Source: Prauserella_A oleivorans (GTDB taxonomy: Bacteria > Actinomycetota > Actinomycetes > Mycobacteriales > Pseudonocardiaceae). Taken from it: 64,000 nt of DNA. Below are positions 63,769-64,000 of the stretch, piece after piece. Made by a program: the position numbers and the translations under genes. The stretch lies in contig NZ_JBHUNT010000001.1 of the NCBI RefSeq assembly GCF_042685745.1, positions 2,914,001-2,978,000 on the forward strand, in the 5' to 3' direction. Positions within the stretch are counted from its first letter, which is position 1; each line of letters begins with the position of its first letter. Under the pieces are notes generated by a model. It saw only the letters and a list, made by a program, of their open reading frames with translations, searched no databases and was not told the origin of the DNA.

Positions 63769-64000
63769 GTGGTCCACCGCCGCCCGCAGCTGATCGCCCG
63801 CGCCGCGGCGCTCACCGTCCTGGAGAGCGCCGCGGCGCGGGCCGTGGTGGATGGTCCGGGCTTCGCGCTGGTCACCGGCCCGTCCGGGGTGGGCAGGACC
63901 GCACTGGCCGACGAGCTCGCGGCCCGGCATGACGGACCGGTGCTGCGGGCGGCAGGCGCCGACTGGGAGACCGGGCGTGCCTTCGGGGTCGTGGAGCAAC
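63769..64000 (+). CDS. N-terminal part of a P-loop ATPase regulator, LuxR/LAL-like (partial)
   Basis: 77 residues from GTG 63769 run off the right edge. A P-loop appears as TGPSGVGRTALADELA, in which Arg replaces the usual Walker A Lys, after an AALTVLESAAARAVVDG helix. This opening fits large ATP-binding LuxR-family regulators, some of which control ben genes in actinobacteria, but the C-terminal HTH is outside the window. Its start lies 9 bases after benK. Confidence 0.6.
   Translation, partial: MVHRRPQLIARAAALTVLESAAARAVVDGPGFALVTGPSGVGRTALADELAARHDGPVLRAAGADWETGRAFGVVEQ

Overview
The window is GC-rich, densely coded bacterial DNA with many 1-, 4- and 8-base ATGA/GTGA gene overlaps, GTG starts and Shine-Dalgarno sequences of the GGAGG type. 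Gene content (PaaX, IclR, LysR and MarR regulators, ben/cat, coumarate genes, xsc-pta) points to an actinomycete, most likely a soil Pseudonocardiaceae such as Amycolatopsis or a relative. The genus is an inference from content, not from a marker gene. No rRNA, tRNA, CRISPR array, insertion sequence or phage gene was seen.

Layout. 1-3.7 kb: tail of an unknown gene, then two secreted hydrolases. 3.7-12.6 kb (minus strand): one long operon of a polar-amino-acid-type ABC importer, a CapA-like metallophosphatase, a family III CoA transferase, two 2-hydroxyacyl-CoA dehydratase-family subunits and an MFS exporter, divergent from a PaaX-family regulator. 13.9-18.2 kb: a hydroxycinnamate (coumarate/ferulate) side-chain-shortening cluster that I recognise as couR-couN-couO-couL-couM, ending in a perfect 21-bp hairpin. 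18.2-20.4 kb: a second PaaX-family regulator and a cytochrome P450 with an atypical I helix. 20.6-29.3 kb: an oligopeptide-type ABC importer (five genes), a MmgE/PrpD protein, a second CapA-like protein and a third PaaX-family regulator. 29.3-31.6 kb: low-density region with a small Cys-rich protein, a membrane-anchored coiled-coil protein and a RibD-like reductase.

31.7-53.1 kb looks like a sulfonate-to-sulfate block. A Fe-ADH/HOT-family dehydrogenase is divergent from a two-gene aconitase X and a MatC/SLC13-like carrier. A stretch of gene remnants (accB-atoE chimera, SDR) follows. Then an MFS-pta-xsc operon is divergent from IclR, an acylating aldehyde dehydrogenase (SauS-like) and a SucCD-like ADP-forming CoA ligase. 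A SulP transporter, an Mrp/ApbC Fe-S carrier, a molybdopterin oxidoreductase and a fused ferredoxin-NrfD membrane subunit complete it. The simplest reading is: sulfoacetate is taken up, activated to sulfoacetyl-CoA, reduced to sulfoacetaldehyde, cleaved by Xsc to acetyl phosphate and sulfite, Pta makes acetyl-CoA, and the Mo enzyme oxidises sulfite to sulfate, which SulP may move. A 26-bp motif, ATTCCA-N5-TGACA-N5-TTCCA, occurs both upstream of xsc and in the dehydrogenase/aconitase X divergon, suggesting common control.

53.2-64 kb: LysR, then catC-catA-catB-LysR on the minus strand and benA-benB-[benC-FCD-benD fusion]-benK on the plus strand, i.e. benzoate to catechol to beta-ketoadipate enol-lactone, with the start of an ATPase-type regulator at the right edge. 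The benC gene product is a 904-residue fusion of the reductase, a GntR-type FCD sensor domain without its DNA-binding part, and the diol dehydrogenase, joined by a linker carrying three copies of an AGQ motif.
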